From Acidimicrobiia bacterium (GTDB taxonomy: Bacteria > Actinomycetota > Acidimicrobiia > Acidimicrobiales > CAIXPF01): a stretch of DNA of 58,269 nt. Numbering within the stretch: position 1 is the first letter of the stretch; every line of letters begins with the position of its first letter. The position numbers were made by a program, and so were the translations under genes. The notes below the pieces were generated by a model, which worked only from the letters and a program-made list of their open reading frames with translations, had not been told where the DNA came from and ran no database searches. Below are positions 17,209 through 24,518 of this stretch, piece after piece. The stretch is taken from positions 84,256-142,524 of the forward strand of contig CANJRG010000012.1 of NCBI GenBank assembly GCA_947476745.1, written 5' to 3'.

Positions 17209-18753
17209 ATGCTCTTCCCCACCTTCACCTTCGCCGTCTTCTTCGCCGTGGTGCTCACGGTGGGATGGTCGCTGCACCGTAACGGGGCGGCGTGGAAGCT
17301 GTTCATGCTGGCCGCCAGCTACTTCTTCTACGGGTTCTGGGACTGGCGGTTCATCGGCCTCATCGTGCTGTCGACCATCGTCAACCAGGGCTTCGCCACC
17401 GTCATCGACCGCAGCGAACGCGATCGTGCCCGTTCGTCGCTGCTGGTGACCGGGGTTGCCTTCAACCTGGGCCTGCTCGGGTTCTTCAAGTATTACGGCT
17501 TCTTCGCCGAGTCGATGGGGGCCACCCTGAGCCGTTTCGGCCTCCCCGCGCCACCGATGCTGCAGATCGTCCTGCCCATCGCTATCTCGTTCTTCACCTT
17601 CCAAGCGCTTTCTTACATCATCGACGTGAAGCGGCGGGAGCTCACCCCGGCGCCGTTGATCGACTTCGCGCTCTACCTCTGCTTCTTCCCCCACCTCGTT
17701 GCCGGACCCATCGTGCGGGCGTCGGAGTTCCTGCCACAGCTGCGGGTGCGGCCCGACCCGCGCCGTATCGACCTGACCGGTGCCGCCACCCTCATCGGAG
17801 TCGGCCTGTTCAAGAAGGTCGTGATCTCGAGCTATCTGGCGAGCGCCGTCGTCGACCCGGTGTTCAACAACCCCGGCCGCCACAGCAGCCTCGAGCTCAT
17901 CGCCGGGGTCTACGGCTACGCCATACAGATCTACGCCGACTTCTCCGGCTACACCGACATCGCCATCGGCATCGCCCTCCTGGTCGGTATCCGCTTTCCC
18001 CAGAACTTCAACCGGCCCTACACCGCAGCGTCCATCCAGGACTTCTGGCGGCGCTGGCACATGACGCTGTCGAACTGGTTGCGCGACTACCTCTACATCC
18101 CGCTCGGCGGCAGCCGCGGCGGCCGGAACCGCCGCGACCGGAACCTGTTCCTCACCATGGCTCTCGGGGGCCTGTGGCACGGCGCTGCGTGGACCTTCGT
18201 GATCTGGGGTGCCTACCAGGGCGCCGGGCTCGTCGTGGAGCGGCGACTGGCCGAGAAGGCTTCGGGGGTCCAGGTCGCCCGCAGGAGACGGCGGATCGCC
18301 ATGGTGCCCGCCGGGAGGCCGACGGACGCCGACGCCACAGCGGCAGAGGTCGAGGACCCCTACGGCCTGCTCGACGAGCTTGGCGAGCCGACACCGGCAC
18401 GATCGCGGTTCACCGAACGCCAACATCGCTGGATCGGGCGCTTCGTGACCTTCAACTTCATCTGCGTCGGCTGGGTTTTCTTCCGGGCCGACTCGCTCGG
18501 CGACGCCCTGCATATCCTGTGGCGCATCCCCTTTGCCTGGGGCGCCGCACCCTTGGTGACCCCGCTGCTGGCCGCCACCATCGCAACCTGCCTTGCCGTG
18601 CAGTTCATCCCCCGGGCCCTCACCCGCAACGCACTGGCCGGTCTCTCGCAGTTGCCGGCCTGGGTCCACGGCGTGGCGTTCGGCGCCTTCTTGGTCCTCG
18701 TGGACCTCCTCGGCCCCACCGGCATCGCCCCGTTCATCTACTTCAGGTTCTGA
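17209..18753 (+). CDS. MBOAT-family O-acyltransferase (AlgI-like)
   Basis: A 514-residue polytopic membrane O-acyltransferase. The AlgI/DltB-type core includes GFFKYYGFF, LPIAISFFTFQALSYIID, FPHLVAGPIVRASEF and YADFSGYTDIAIG. The conserved WRRWHMTLSNWLRDYLYIPLGG block and the active-site histidine in GGLWHGAAW are present. A 60-residue hydrophilic insert rich in Arg and acidic residues lies near residues 345-405. AlgI-type enzymes pass acetyl groups across the membrane to secreted polysaccharides. The SGNH-type gene immediately downstream is the expected partner. Confidence 0.92.
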   Translation: MLFPTFTFAVFFAVVLTVGWSLHRNGAAWKLFMLAASYFFYGFWDWRFIGLIVLSTIVNQGFATVIDRSERDRARSSLLVTGVAFNLGLLGFFKYYGFFAESMGATLSRFGLPAPPMLQIVLPIAISFFTFQALSYIIDVKRRELTPAPLIDFALYLCFFPHLVAGPIVRASEFLPQLRVRPDPRRIDLTGAATLIGVGLFKKVVISSYLASAVVDPVFNNPGRHSSLELIAGVYGYAIQIYADFSGYTDIAIGIALLVGIRFPQNFNRPYTAASIQDFWRRWHMTLSNWLRDYLYIPLGGSRGGRNRRDRNLFLTMALGGLWHGAAWTFVIWGAYQGAGLVVERRLAEKASGVQVARRRRRIAMVPAGRPTDADATAAEVEDPYGLLDELGEPTPARSRFTERQHRWIGRFVTFNFICVGWVFFRADSLGDALHILWRIPFAWGAAPLVTPLLAATIATCLAVQFIPRALTRNALAGLSQLPAWVHGVAFGAFLVLVDLLGPTGIAPFIYFRF

Positions 18754-18759
18754 GGGATC

Positions 18760-19851
18760 GTGGCCGCAGCCCCGCCCCACCCCAACCAGCCCCACGGCGC
18801 CCGCTCCCGGCGCACGACCCCGCGGGCACGCACCAGCGAGGGGTTCCGCAAGCGCCGTCCCTTCCGCAGCGACCAGACCGTCGGCGCAGCCCTGCTGGCC
18901 CTGATCGTCGCCTGCCTGCTCGGGTCGCAGTCGCTGGTCAACCTGGCGGCCCACCAGCCCTTCGGGGCCCAGCGCAGCGTGGCCCTGGCCCTGGCGAACG
19001 CGCTCGACCGAGTCGCCGACGGCCTGTCGCTCGACCGACCGGCGAAGTTCGTGGACCGGCTCACCGGCCGCGTGCCCCGTGGCCGGGTCGACGTCGAGGC
19101 CCTGCTGCAGCAGCAGGCCCTCGACACCGCCGACGACACGACCAGCCCGCTCGACATCAACCCGGCCACGGGTCAGCGCTACCTCAGCGTCGCCGAGCCC
19201 TTGCGAGTGCTGCTCGCCGGCGACTCGATGATGAACGACCTCGGGCCCTCCATCACCGAGCTGGCCCCGGTCGCCCTGGCCTCGATCGACCTCGACTACC
19301 GCGTCTCCAGCGGCCTCTCGCGGCCGGACTTCTTTGACTGGCCGTCGCATCTGGCCCAGGTCCTCGACGCCGAGCACCCCGAAGCGGTGGTCCTGGTGTT
19401 CGGCCCGAACGACTTCCAGAACCTCGAGGTCGACCGCAAGGTCCTCGAGGCCGGCAGCGCTCCGTGGCTGACCGAGTACGGCCGGCGGGTGGGCGTGGTG
19501 ATGGACCTGCTGCACAGGCCCGGCGTCACCGTGACCTGGGCGGCGCTGCCGGCGATGCGCGACCCGGAGTTCTCGACGTCGATGGCCACGGTGTCGGAGA
19601 TCTATCGCAACGAGGCCTCCAACCGGCCGTGGGTGCGCGTCGTCGAGCTGGGCAGCGCCCTCAACAGACCCGACGGCGCTTACGCGGCGACGCTGCCCGA
19701 CTCCGACGGGACACCGGCGGCGCTGCGGCAGGGCGATGGCATCCACCTTTCCCGCGCCGGCGCCGACCGGGCCGCGGTCCTGTTGTGGAGCGACGTGTCC
19801 GAGCGGTGGGCCGTCGAGAACGCTGCCGGCGAAGCCAGGGCTGACGGCTGA
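18760..19851 (+). CDS. Membrane-anchored SGNH/DUF459-type protein
   Basis: A 363-residue protein with a basic N-terminus, one transmembrane helix (AALLALIVACLLGSQSL) and an extracytoplasmic SGNH-hydrolase-like domain. The motifs are LLAGDSMMND (Ser block), VLVFGPNDFQ (Asn block) and GDGIHLSRAGA (Asp-His block). In DUF459/AlgX-like proteins this domain O-acetylates or de-acetylates cell-surface glycans. The GTG start follows the MBOAT stop by 6 nt, with GAGGG upstream. The pair probably modifies an exported polysaccharide; the glycan is unknown. Confidence 0.85.
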   Translation: MAAAPPHPNQPHGARSRRTTPRARTSEGFRKRRPFRSDQTVGAALLALIVACLLGSQSLVNLAAHQPFGAQRSVALALANALDRVADGLSLDRPAKFVDRLTGRVPRGRVDVEALLQQQALDTADDTTSPLDINPATGQRYLSVAEPLRVLLAGDSMMNDLGPSITELAPVALASIDLDYRVSSGLSRPDFFDWPSHLAQVLDAEHPEAVVLVFGPNDFQNLEVDRKVLEAGSAPWLTEYGRRVGVVMDLLHRPGVTVTWAALPAMRDPEFSTSMATVSEIYRNEASNRPWVRVVELGSALNRPDGAYAATLPDSDGTPAALRQGDGIHLSRAGADRAAVLLWSDVSERWAVENAAGEARADG

Positions 19852-19859
19852 CGGCTGAC
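19839..19859. repeat. Three 7-bp repeats across a stop codon
   Basis: GGCTGAC is repeated three times in tandem. The stop codon of the SGNH gene lies in the second copy. Confidence 0.7.
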
Positions 19860-19861
19860 GG

Positions 19862-20572
19862 TCAGGCGAGCACGTCGGCAAGACGCGCCACGGCCCGCGG
19901 AGTACGGGTCCCCCACCAGAACAGGTCCTGCCCGTCGACCACCGCCGAGGGGGCGATCGACGCCAACTCCCGGCCATGGCGGACCTTGAACGGGTAGGGC
20001 TCGGTGGGCAGCAGGATCAGGTCGGGCCGGGCCTCGGCCACCTCTTCGAGGGTGACCTCGGGGTAGCGGGACGGGTGGTCGGCGAAGAGCGGATCCAGCC
20101 CGATGTGGCGTAACACCGCAGCGCCGTAGGTCGTCGCCGACACCGTCATCCAGGGACGCCGCCAGATCGGCACGAACACCCGGCGCCGTACCGGTGGGTC
20201 CGCCGGCGCCGGCAGGTCGCCGAGCGCGGTCGATGCGGCGTCGAGGCCCAGCGCCTCCGCCACCCCGGCAAGGGCGGGGGCCACGTCGCGAACCGTGTCG
20301 ATACGGACGCTGTGACAGCGCAGGCCACGGGCCAGCAGCGCCTCGTAGTCCTCGAGGCGGTTCTCCTCCTCGCACAGCAGCACCACGTCGGGTGCCAACT
20401 CTGCGATGGCGTCGAGGTCGGGATCCTTGGTCCCACCGACGTGACGGAGCGTCGGCTGCTCACAGAACCGGGTGCATGCCACCGGCGTCACCCCCCAGTG
20501 CAACACCGACTCCGTGAGCGACGGGACCAGCGACACCACGCGCACCGCATCTGCGGCAGCACGACCGGGCAT
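19862..20572 (-). CDS. BtuF-like helical-backbone metal-receptor domain protein
   Basis: A 236-residue protein with the periplasmic-binding fold of cobalamin/siderophore receptors: RVVSLVPSLTESVLHWG at the start, VGGTKDPDLDAIAELAPDVVLL, then DPLFADHPSRYPEVTLEEVAEARPDLI-type sequence. There is no signal peptide, lipobox or transmembrane helix. It is therefore predicted to be cytoplasmic, unlike BtuF. The start follows the stop of the PH-domain gene by 2 nt. No BtuCD transporter is present. A role in cobalamin handling is only suggested by fold. Confidence 0.8.
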   Translation of the reverse strand: MPGRAAADAVRVVSLVPSLTESVLHWGVTPVACTRFCEQPTLRHVGGTKDPDLDAIAELAPDVVLLCEEENRLEDYEALLARGLRCHSVRIDTVRDVAPALAGVAEALGLDAASTALGDLPAPADPPVRRRVFVPIWRRPWMTVSATTYGAAVLRHIGLDPLFADHPSRYPEVTLEEVAEARPDLILLPTEPYPFKVRHGRELASIAPSAVVDGQDLFWWGTRTPRAVARLADVLA

Positions 20573-20574
20573 GG

Positions 20575-21177
20575 TCACATCCGGCCGAGGAGGTCGTTCT
20601 TCTTGGTCTCGAACTCCTCGTCGGAGATCAGGCCCCGGTCGCGCAGGTCGGCGAGCTGTGCGATCTGTTCGGGCACCGTGGCCGCCCGGCCGCCACCCTG
20701 GCCCAGCTTCTCGTGCCGGTCCATCTGCTCCTGGATGGTCTGCTGCACGTCCATCGGGCGACGGACGTCGTTGAAGGTCGTCACCCCGCGCTCCGAACCG
20801 GACTCGATGACGAGGTCGCCCGCACCGATCAACCGTTCGAAGACCGACTGTTGGAAGTCGACGGTGTTGATCTTCTCGAGCGGCATCTGTGTGCCGCGGC
20901 GCGACACCAGGCCCTGCTGGAAGATCACCCGTTCGCTGGTGACGATGAAGTCGGTACGCACCCAACGCAGGTACCGCTGGCCGAACAGCGCCAACGCCAG
21001 GACCAGCGCCGCCAGCGCCACCCATTGCAGCAGCCCGATGCCGAGCACCAGCGATCCGACGCCGAACACCACCGCTATGAGCAGCGAGCCGATGCCGCCC
21101 ACGAGAGCCCACCAGTGCGGATGCAACTCGAGGATGATCTGTTCGCCAGGGTGCAACATCTTCTCGGGGAATGCCAC
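20575..21177 (-). CDS. PH-domain (bPH_2) and SHOCT membrane protein
   Basis: A 200-residue protein with two membrane helices near residues 22-65, a bacterial PH-like domain (DFIVTSERVIFQQGLVSRRG and EKINTVDFQQSVFERLIGAG), and a C-terminal SHOCT motif (QIAQLADLRDRGLISDEEFE). SHOCT segments often mediate oligomerisation. The function is unknown. The GTG has TACGCT ending 6 nt upstream, so it is probably leaderless. It is the first gene of a pair with the BtuF-like gene. Confidence 0.85.
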   Translation of the reverse strand: MAFPEKMLHPGEQIILELHPHWWALVGGIGSLLIAVVFGVGSLVLGIGLLQWVALAALVLALALFGQRYLRWVRTDFIVTSERVIFQQGLVSRRGTQMPLEKINTVDFQQSVFERLIGAGDLVIESGSERGVTTFNDVRRPMDVQQTIQEQMDRHEKLGQGGGRAATVPEQIAQLADLRDRGLISDEEFETKKNDLLGRM

Positions 21178-21256
21178 TGGGCCAGCGTAGGCGACCAGAC
21201 AGCGACATGGGTCGACGCCGAGCGGCGTTCACGATCAGCCCCAGCCGAGGCCGGGA

Positions 21257-21604
21257 TCAGTCCCAGCCGAGCTGTTCGAGGCGGTCGTCCCCGATACCGA
21301 AGTGATGGGCAACCTCGTGCACGACAGTGACCGCCACCTCCTCGATCAGCTCGTCGGTGTCGGCGCAGAACTCGCAGCACGCCAGGCGATAGATCGTGAT
21401 GCGGTCGGGCAGGACCAACGCGCCGTAGTCGTGGCGGTCGATCAGCGGAATACCCTCGTAGAGGCCCAGCAGAGCCGGCTCGTCGGGATGTCGATCCTCG
21501 ACGGTGACCACGACATTGTCGATGAGCTCCGCCAGCTCGTCGGGCAACAGGTCGAGCGCCTCGCCCACCAGCCGTTCGAAGCGGTCCCGTGGAAGCGGAT
21601 CCAT
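21257..21604 (-). CDS. Minimal zincin metallopeptidase-family protein
   Basis: A 115-residue acidic protein with the metallopeptidase signature TVVHEVAHHFGIGDDRLEQLGW near its C-terminus. HExxH plus the downstream Asp matches the small zincin-like family PF06262. Earlier blocks are FERLVGEALDLLPDELAELIDNV and LLGLYEGIPL. There is no signal peptide. Proteolytic activity of this family is largely untested. A TAAGGT box ends 6 nt before the ATG, and it is divergent from the helicase gene. Confidence 0.88.
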   Translation of the reverse strand: MDPLPRDRFERLVGEALDLLPDELAELIDNVVVTVEDRHPDEPALLGLYEGIPLIDRHDYGALVLPDRITIYRLACCEFCADTDELIEEVAVTVVHEVAHHFGIGDDRLEQLGWD

Positions 21605-21709
21605 GCCGTCACCTTAACGGCGCGCGAGCCGGACCCCACCCGGGGAACCCGCCGGTCGCACCGCCTCGCGCACCAACCCGTTGCACCAGCCGGGCCCGGG
21701 TCCGATCCG

Positions 21710-21715
21710 TAGACT
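21710..21715 (+). promoter_or_regulatory. -10 box for leaderless helicase transcript
   Basis: TAGACT ends 7 nt before the GTG at 21723, which supports that GTG over the ATG at 21732. Confidence 0.5.
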
Positions 21716-21722
21716 CGGCCAC

Positions 21723-23633
21723 GTGGTACCCATGCAATTGCTCGCCGGCCTCGACCCCAAGCAGCTGCACGCGGTCACCACCGCCTCCCAGCCATTGGTG
21801 ATCCGCGCCGGAGCCGGGTCGGGCAAGACCCGCGTCCTCACCCGACGGGTCGCCTACCGGGCGGCCATCGACGACCTCGACCCACGCCGGGCCCTGTGCG
21901 TCACCTTCACCCGCGAGGCTGCGGCCGAGCTGCGCGGGAGGCTCCGTCGGCTGGGGCTGCGCGACCTTCCTGCCGCCGGCACCTTCCACGCCATCGCCCT
22001 CGGCCAGTTGCGAACCCGTTGGCACGATCAGCGCCAGGCCGAGCCCACGTTGCTGACCGACCGGACCGCTCTGCTACGACGTATCGCCGGCCACCGCCTC
22101 GACCCGGCCACGCTCAGCCGGGTCGCTGCGGAGATCGACTGGGCCCGCACCCGCTCGATCCGGCCCGACCGCTACGGCGACGCCCGCCAACGGCAGCGCC
22201 GTCACCCGGGCGTCGACGCCGAGCTGGTGGCGTCGGTCTTCGCCGAGCTTGAGACGGCCAAGCGCAAAGCCAAGCTCATCGACTTCGACGACCTCCTCGA
22301 ACGCTGCGCCGAGGCTTTCCGCACCGACCAGGGCTTCGCCGACGCCCAGCGGTGGCGGTTCCGTCACCTCTTCGTCGACGAGTTCCAGGACGTCAACCCG
22401 CTGCAGTTCCGGCTGTTGCAGTCCTGGCTGGGCGACGGTCGCGACCTCTGTGCGGTGGGCGATGCCAACCAGGCCATCTACGGCTGGAACGGCGCCGACC
22501 CAACGCTGTTCGGACGGCTCACCGACCTGCTCGACGGTGGCGAGGTGGTGGAGTTGACCACCAATCACCGTTCCAGCCCCGCGGTCGTTGCGGTGGCCGG
22601 GGCAGCTCTCGCCGCCGGAGAGGCCCCCGAGCCGTCCCTGACAAGGCCCGAGGCCCCCCCTCCGCGCGTCCTCGCCTGCCGCGACGAGGACCACGAGCTG
22701 GCCACCATCGCCGGGCAACTGCGCCGGTGGAACGACCGCGGGGTGCCGTGGCGGGAACAGGCCGTGCTGGTGCGGACCAACGCCCAGGTACGGGCCCTGG
22801 TCGAGGGCCTCGGCCGCCATGGGATCCCCGCGGCCCGGGCGGGTGCCGCCGACCGGGCCCTGCTCAGGACCCTCCCCCAACCGGCGGCGGGCATGAGCTT
22901 CGAGCAGTTCCTCGAGGAGGTGACCGACCCCGCACTGGTCACCTTGGCCCAGGAGTACGCGGCGCTCGACCTTCGTCCCACACCGGGCGGGTTCATCAGC
23001 TGGGCCGCCACCGCCACGGCGGACGAGGCCGTGTCCTCCGATGCCGTACGGGTCGGTACGTTCCACCGGGCCAAGGGCCGCGAGTGGCGGGCCGTGATCG
23101 TCGCCGGCGTGGAGGACGGCTACGTGCCGGCCTCCACCGTGCGCGCCGACGAGGAGCGTCGGTTGTTCTACGTGGCGCTGAGCCGGGCCACCGAGCTACT
23201 GGTGTGCACCTGGGCCGCCGAGCGGGTGGTTCGCGGTACCGCCGGCGAACGCCGTCCGTCGCCCTACCTCGACGCCGTGGCCCGCGCCTGCACCGAGGCC
23301 CAGGCCGCCGACGAGGCCAGGCCGATGCCGCCGGACTTCGCCCGCATCGCCGGCCTGATCCCCAACGGGGTCACCCGGGCCGGCGCGACGGCAACACTGC
23401 TCGAGCGGCTGGACCGTCAGGTCGACCAGCGCGACACTGCGCTGCGGCGCTGGCGCGAGGCCCAGGCGCGCGCGGCCGGCGTACCGCCCCGTATGGTGCT
23501 CGATGATGCCGTGCTCGCCACGTTGGCCGACAACCCGCCGGCCGACCTCGAGGAGCTGGCCGAGCGCGCCGGGGTCGGGGCGCTGCGGGCCCGGCGGTTC
23601 GGACCGGACCTGCTCCGGGTGCTGGGCCGCTGA
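21723..23633 (+). CDS. uvrD2: UvrD2-like superfamily I DNA helicase with HRDC domain
   Basis: A 636-residue 3'-5' SF1A helicase. The Q motif is GLDPKQLHAV, Walker A is IRAGAGSGKTRVL, motif Ia is CVTFTREAAAELRGR, motif II is LFVDEFQDVNPLQ, motif III is GDANQAIYGWNGAD, motif V is VGTFHRAKGREWRAV and motif VI is RLFYVALSRATE. The last 75 residues (VLDDAVLATLADNPP to LGR) form an HRDC domain. This layout matches mycobacterial UvrD2; the gene lacks the second-half insertion of full UvrD and is slightly short. It probably acts in DNA repair. Confidence 0.88.
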   Translation: MVPMQLLAGLDPKQLHAVTTASQPLVIRAGAGSGKTRVLTRRVAYRAAIDDLDPRRALCVTFTREAAAELRGRLRRLGLRDLPAAGTFHAIALGQLRTRWHDQRQAEPTLLTDRTALLRRIAGHRLDPATLSRVAAEIDWARTRSIRPDRYGDARQRQRRHPGVDAELVASVFAELETAKRKAKLIDFDDLLERCAEAFRTDQGFADAQRWRFRHLFVDEFQDVNPLQFRLLQSWLGDGRDLCAVGDANQAIYGWNGADPTLFGRLTDLLDGGEVVELTTNHRSSPAVVAVAGAALAAGEAPEPSLTRPEAPPPRVLACRDEDHELATIAGQLRRWNDRGVPWREQAVLVRTNAQVRALVEGLGRHGIPAARAGAADRALLRTLPQPAAGMSFEQFLEEVTDPALVTLAQEYAALDLRPTPGGFISWAATATADEAVSSDAVRVGTFHRAKGREWRAVIVAGVEDGYVPASTVRADEERRLFYVALSRATELLVCTWAAERVVRGTAGERRPSPYLDAVARACTEAQAADEARPMPPDFARIAGLIPNGVTRAGATATLLERLDRQVDQRDTALRRWREAQARAAGVPPRMVLDDAVLATLADNPPADLEELAERAGVGALRARRFGPDLLRVLGR

Positions 23634-23645
23634 GGGGCGGCGCGG

Positions 23646-24419
23646 TCAGAGATCGAACTCGGCCATCAACACGGTGTGGTCCGACGGCTTGGTCCCCTTG
23701 CGGGCATTGCGATCGATGAAGACGAACCCGAGCCGTTCGGCGAGGACCCGGCTGGCCAGGATGTGGTCGATCCGCATGCCCATGCGCTTGTGGAACGAGC
23801 CCGCCCGGTAGTCCCAGTAGGTGTACAAGCCGTCGTCGGGGTGCCGGGCGCGCAGCACGTCGATCGTGCCCCAACCCAGCAACGCCTCAAACGCGTCGCG
23901 TTCGGGACGCGACACGTGGGTCGAGTCGTTGAACTGACCCATGTCCCAGACGTCGTCGTTGCCTGGGGCGATGTTGTAGTCCCCGCACAGCACGAGGGGT
24001 TGGTCGGGCGAACACTGCTCCTCGAGCACCCGGTGCAGCCGGGCCAGCCAGCCCAGCTTGTACTGGTAATGCTCGTCGTCGAGCGAACGCCCGTTCGGCA
24101 CGTACATGCTGGCGACACGCAATCCACCGCAGGTCGCCCACAGCAGGCGGGCGTCGCGGTCGGGCACACCGCCGTCGGTAAAGCCGTTGGCCACGTCCTC
24201 GATGCCGACCCGGGACAGGATGGCCACGCCGTTCCACTGGCTGTAGCCGTGGTGCACGCTCTCGTAGCCCAGCGCGGCGAAGGTGAGCGCCGGGAAGGCC
24301 TCGTCGGAGAGCTTGGTCTCCTGCAGGCAGAGCACGTCGGGCTGCATCTCCGTCAGCCACTCCTCGACCCGGGGCAGCCGGGCGTTCAACGAGTTGACGT
24401 TCCACGTGGCGACCCGCAT
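23646..24419 (-). CDS. xth: Exonuclease III
   Basis: A 257-residue AP endonuclease/3'-5' exonuclease of the ExoIII family. It begins MRVATWNVNSLNARLPRV, with LCLQETKLSDEAFP (metal Glu), GDYNIAPGNDDVWD, YTYWDYRAGSF and MRIDHILAS, and ends with SDHTVLMAEFDL, which holds the catalytic His. It removes abasic sites and 3' blocks in base excision repair. TAGGGT ends 9 nt before the ATG. It is divergent from kgd and convergent with the helicase. Confidence 0.95.
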   Translation of the reverse strand: MRVATWNVNSLNARLPRVEEWLTEMQPDVLCLQETKLSDEAFPALTFAALGYESVHHGYSQWNGVAILSRVGIEDVANGFTDGGVPDRDARLLWATCGGLRVASMYVPNGRSLDDEHYQYKLGWLARLHRVLEEQCSPDQPLVLCGDYNIAPGNDDVWDMGQFNDSTHVSRPERDAFEALLGWGTIDVLRARHPDDGLYTYWDYRAGSFHKRMGMRIDHILASRVLAERLGFVFIDRNARKGTKPSDHTVLMAEFDL

Positions 24420-24428
24420 ACATCGCCG

Positions 24429-24511
24429 ACCCTACCCGCGACGCCAACCTGTTCGGTGCCCACCGGCACCGAACGCGCCACCGACGCCGAGCTGCGGACC
24501 CCAAGTAGCCT
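24429..24511. promoter_or_regulatory. Divergent xth / kgd leaderless promoters
   Basis: TAGGGT on the minus strand (24434-24429) lies 9 nt before the xth ATG. TAGCCT on the plus strand (24506-24511) lies 7 nt before the kgd GTG at 24519. Confidence 0.5.
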
Positions 24512-24518
24512 CGCCGCC

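Noticed and set aside
16687-19977. A 1096-codon open frame on the minus strand across the MBOAT and SGNH genes
   Set aside because: It lies wholly opposite two well-supported genes, is rich in Gly, Val, Arg and Asp from high-GC antisense reading, and has no motif.
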